DNA of 64,000 nt from Gaiellasilicea sp963789355 (lineage in GTDB: Bacteria; Actinomycetota; Thermoleophilia; Gaiellales; Gaiellaceae): the NCBI GenBank assembly GCA_963789355.1, contig CAWBKK010000010.1, positions 62,001 through 126,000 of the forward strand, in the 5' to 3' direction. This document shows, in pieces, positions 63,581-64,000 of the stretch. The stretch's first letter is position 1, and every line of letters starts with the position of its first letter. The notes below the pieces were generated by a model. That model was given only the letters and a program-made list of their open reading frames with translations, had not been told where the DNA came from and did not search any database. Position numbers and translations under genes: made by a program.

Positions 63581-64000
63581 ATGGCGCGGATCCTGCTCGG
63601 GATTACCGGCGGCATCGCGGCCTACAAGGCCTGCGAGCTCGTTCGCCTGCTCGTCAAGGCCGGGCACGACGTGCTGCCGCTGCCGACGCGGGGCGCCGAG
63701 CGCTTCGTCCGTGCCGAGACCTTCTTCGCGCTCGCCCGCAAGCCTCAGAGCGCCGACCCGTATCCGCATCTGGAGCGCGCCGACCTGCTCGTGATCGCGC
63801 CCCTGACCGCGAACACGCTCGCGAAGCTCGCGCACGGGCTCGCCGACGACGTGCTCACCGAGGCGGCGCTGGCACACCGAGGGCCGATCCTCGTCGCGCC
63901 GGCGATGAACACGCGCATGTGGGAGCACGCGGCGACGCAGGCAAACGCGGCGACGCTCCGCGAACGCGGCGTCGAGCTGATCGGGCCCGAGGCGGGCGAG
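63581..64000 (+). CDS. coaBC: CoaBC phosphopantothenoylcysteine decarboxylase/synthase, N-terminal part
   Basis: 140 residues before the window end. CoaC flavoprotein domain: ILLGITGGIAAYKACELVRLL, His in YPHLERADLLVIAPLTANT, KLAHGLADDVLTEAAL, and PAMNTRMWEHAATQAN with substrate-binding Asn. The CoaB half is beyond the edge. ATG 63581; CACAAT ends 6 nt upstream, a further leaderless candidate. Confidence 0.93.
   Translation, partial: MARILLGITGGIAAYKACELVRLLVKAGHDVLPLPTRGAERFVRAETFFALARKPQSADPYPHLERADLLVIAPLTANTLAKLAHGLADDVLTEAALAHRGPILVAPAMNTRMWEHAATQANAATLRERGVELIGPEAGE

Overview
The window looks like chromosomal DNA from a very GC-rich actinobacterium, most probably class Thermoleophilia (Gaiella/Solirubrobacter type). 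Support: high GC with strong third-position G/C, the actinobacterial markers WhiA and mihF (actinobacterial integration host factor), the order whiA-(M32 peptidase)-gap-pgk-tpiA-gpmI, and the order pyrR-pyrB-pyrC-carA-carB-pyrK-pyrD-mihF-gmk-rpoZ-coaBC. I see no prophage, insertion sequence or CRISPR array. The lineage is an inference from gene content; no 16S gene is present.

Layout. 1-2.2 kb: start of a P5C dehydrogenase (cut by the window edge), divergent from ogt and whiA. 2.5-8.8 kb: M32 carboxypeptidase, lower glycolysis (gap, pgk, tpiA, gpmI) and a sigma factor. 9.0-12.6 kb: one large secreted subtilase broken by many single-base indels. 12.6-14.5 kb: reverse-strand lipoprotein, ferritin-like protein, metallophosphoesterase, DUF3467. 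14.5-19.6 kb: argS, a small membrane protein plus SPFH protein, a VOC protein, then glpX and class I aldolase. 19.6-28.2 kb: membrane hydrolase, lysC, aminotransferase and cupin, MMPL transporter, carbonic anhydrase, a TetR repressor divergent from a cupin. 28.3-32.8 kb: an orphan protein and a 1009-residue secreted copper-radical oxidase, then tRNA-Gly(CCC). 32.8-45 kb: a hybrid histidine kinase divergent from a LuxR-type regulator, patatin, amidase, nuclease, HerA-like ATPase, GGDEF/HD-GYP protein, CorA. 45-48.2 kb: MFS transporter, class V aminotransferase, deoxyribosyltransferase-like gene and queF, all with apparent indels, then tRNA-Arg(CCG). 48.3-52.4 kb: a dgcA-dgcN type D-glutamate gene pair, a secreted glycosidase-like protein, and a tiny LysM protein behind two SOS boxes. 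52.5-64 kb: rnz, the pyrimidine operon, mihF, gmk, rpoZ and the start of coaBC.

How genes work together. The gap-pgk-tpiA-gpmI run and the glpX-fba pair cover most reversible triose and hexose-bisphosphate steps. The pyr operon carries six pathway proteins for UMP synthesis up to orotate plus PyrR, with a PyrR-type RNA hairpin over its leader; pyrE and pyrF are not in the window. Many genes lack a Shine-Dalgarno site and instead have a TAnnnT-like -10 box 6-9 nt before the start codon, which predicts leaderless mRNA.

The most unusual signal is regulatory. Several divergent gene pairs are separated by only 17-26 bp, and each gap holds a single near-palindromic core (TA[G/C]AGTA or close) that reads as a -10 box on both strands, placing both transcription starts on or beside the start codons. 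Two unrelated pairs share an identical 17-bp geometry, and one such core appears to serve a tRNA gene on one side and a leaderless mRNA on the other. The second notable signal is technical: isolated one-base insertions break conserved genes (pruA, lysC, MFS, aminotransferase) and are dense in the subtilase and queF, which points to consensus errors rather than gene decay.
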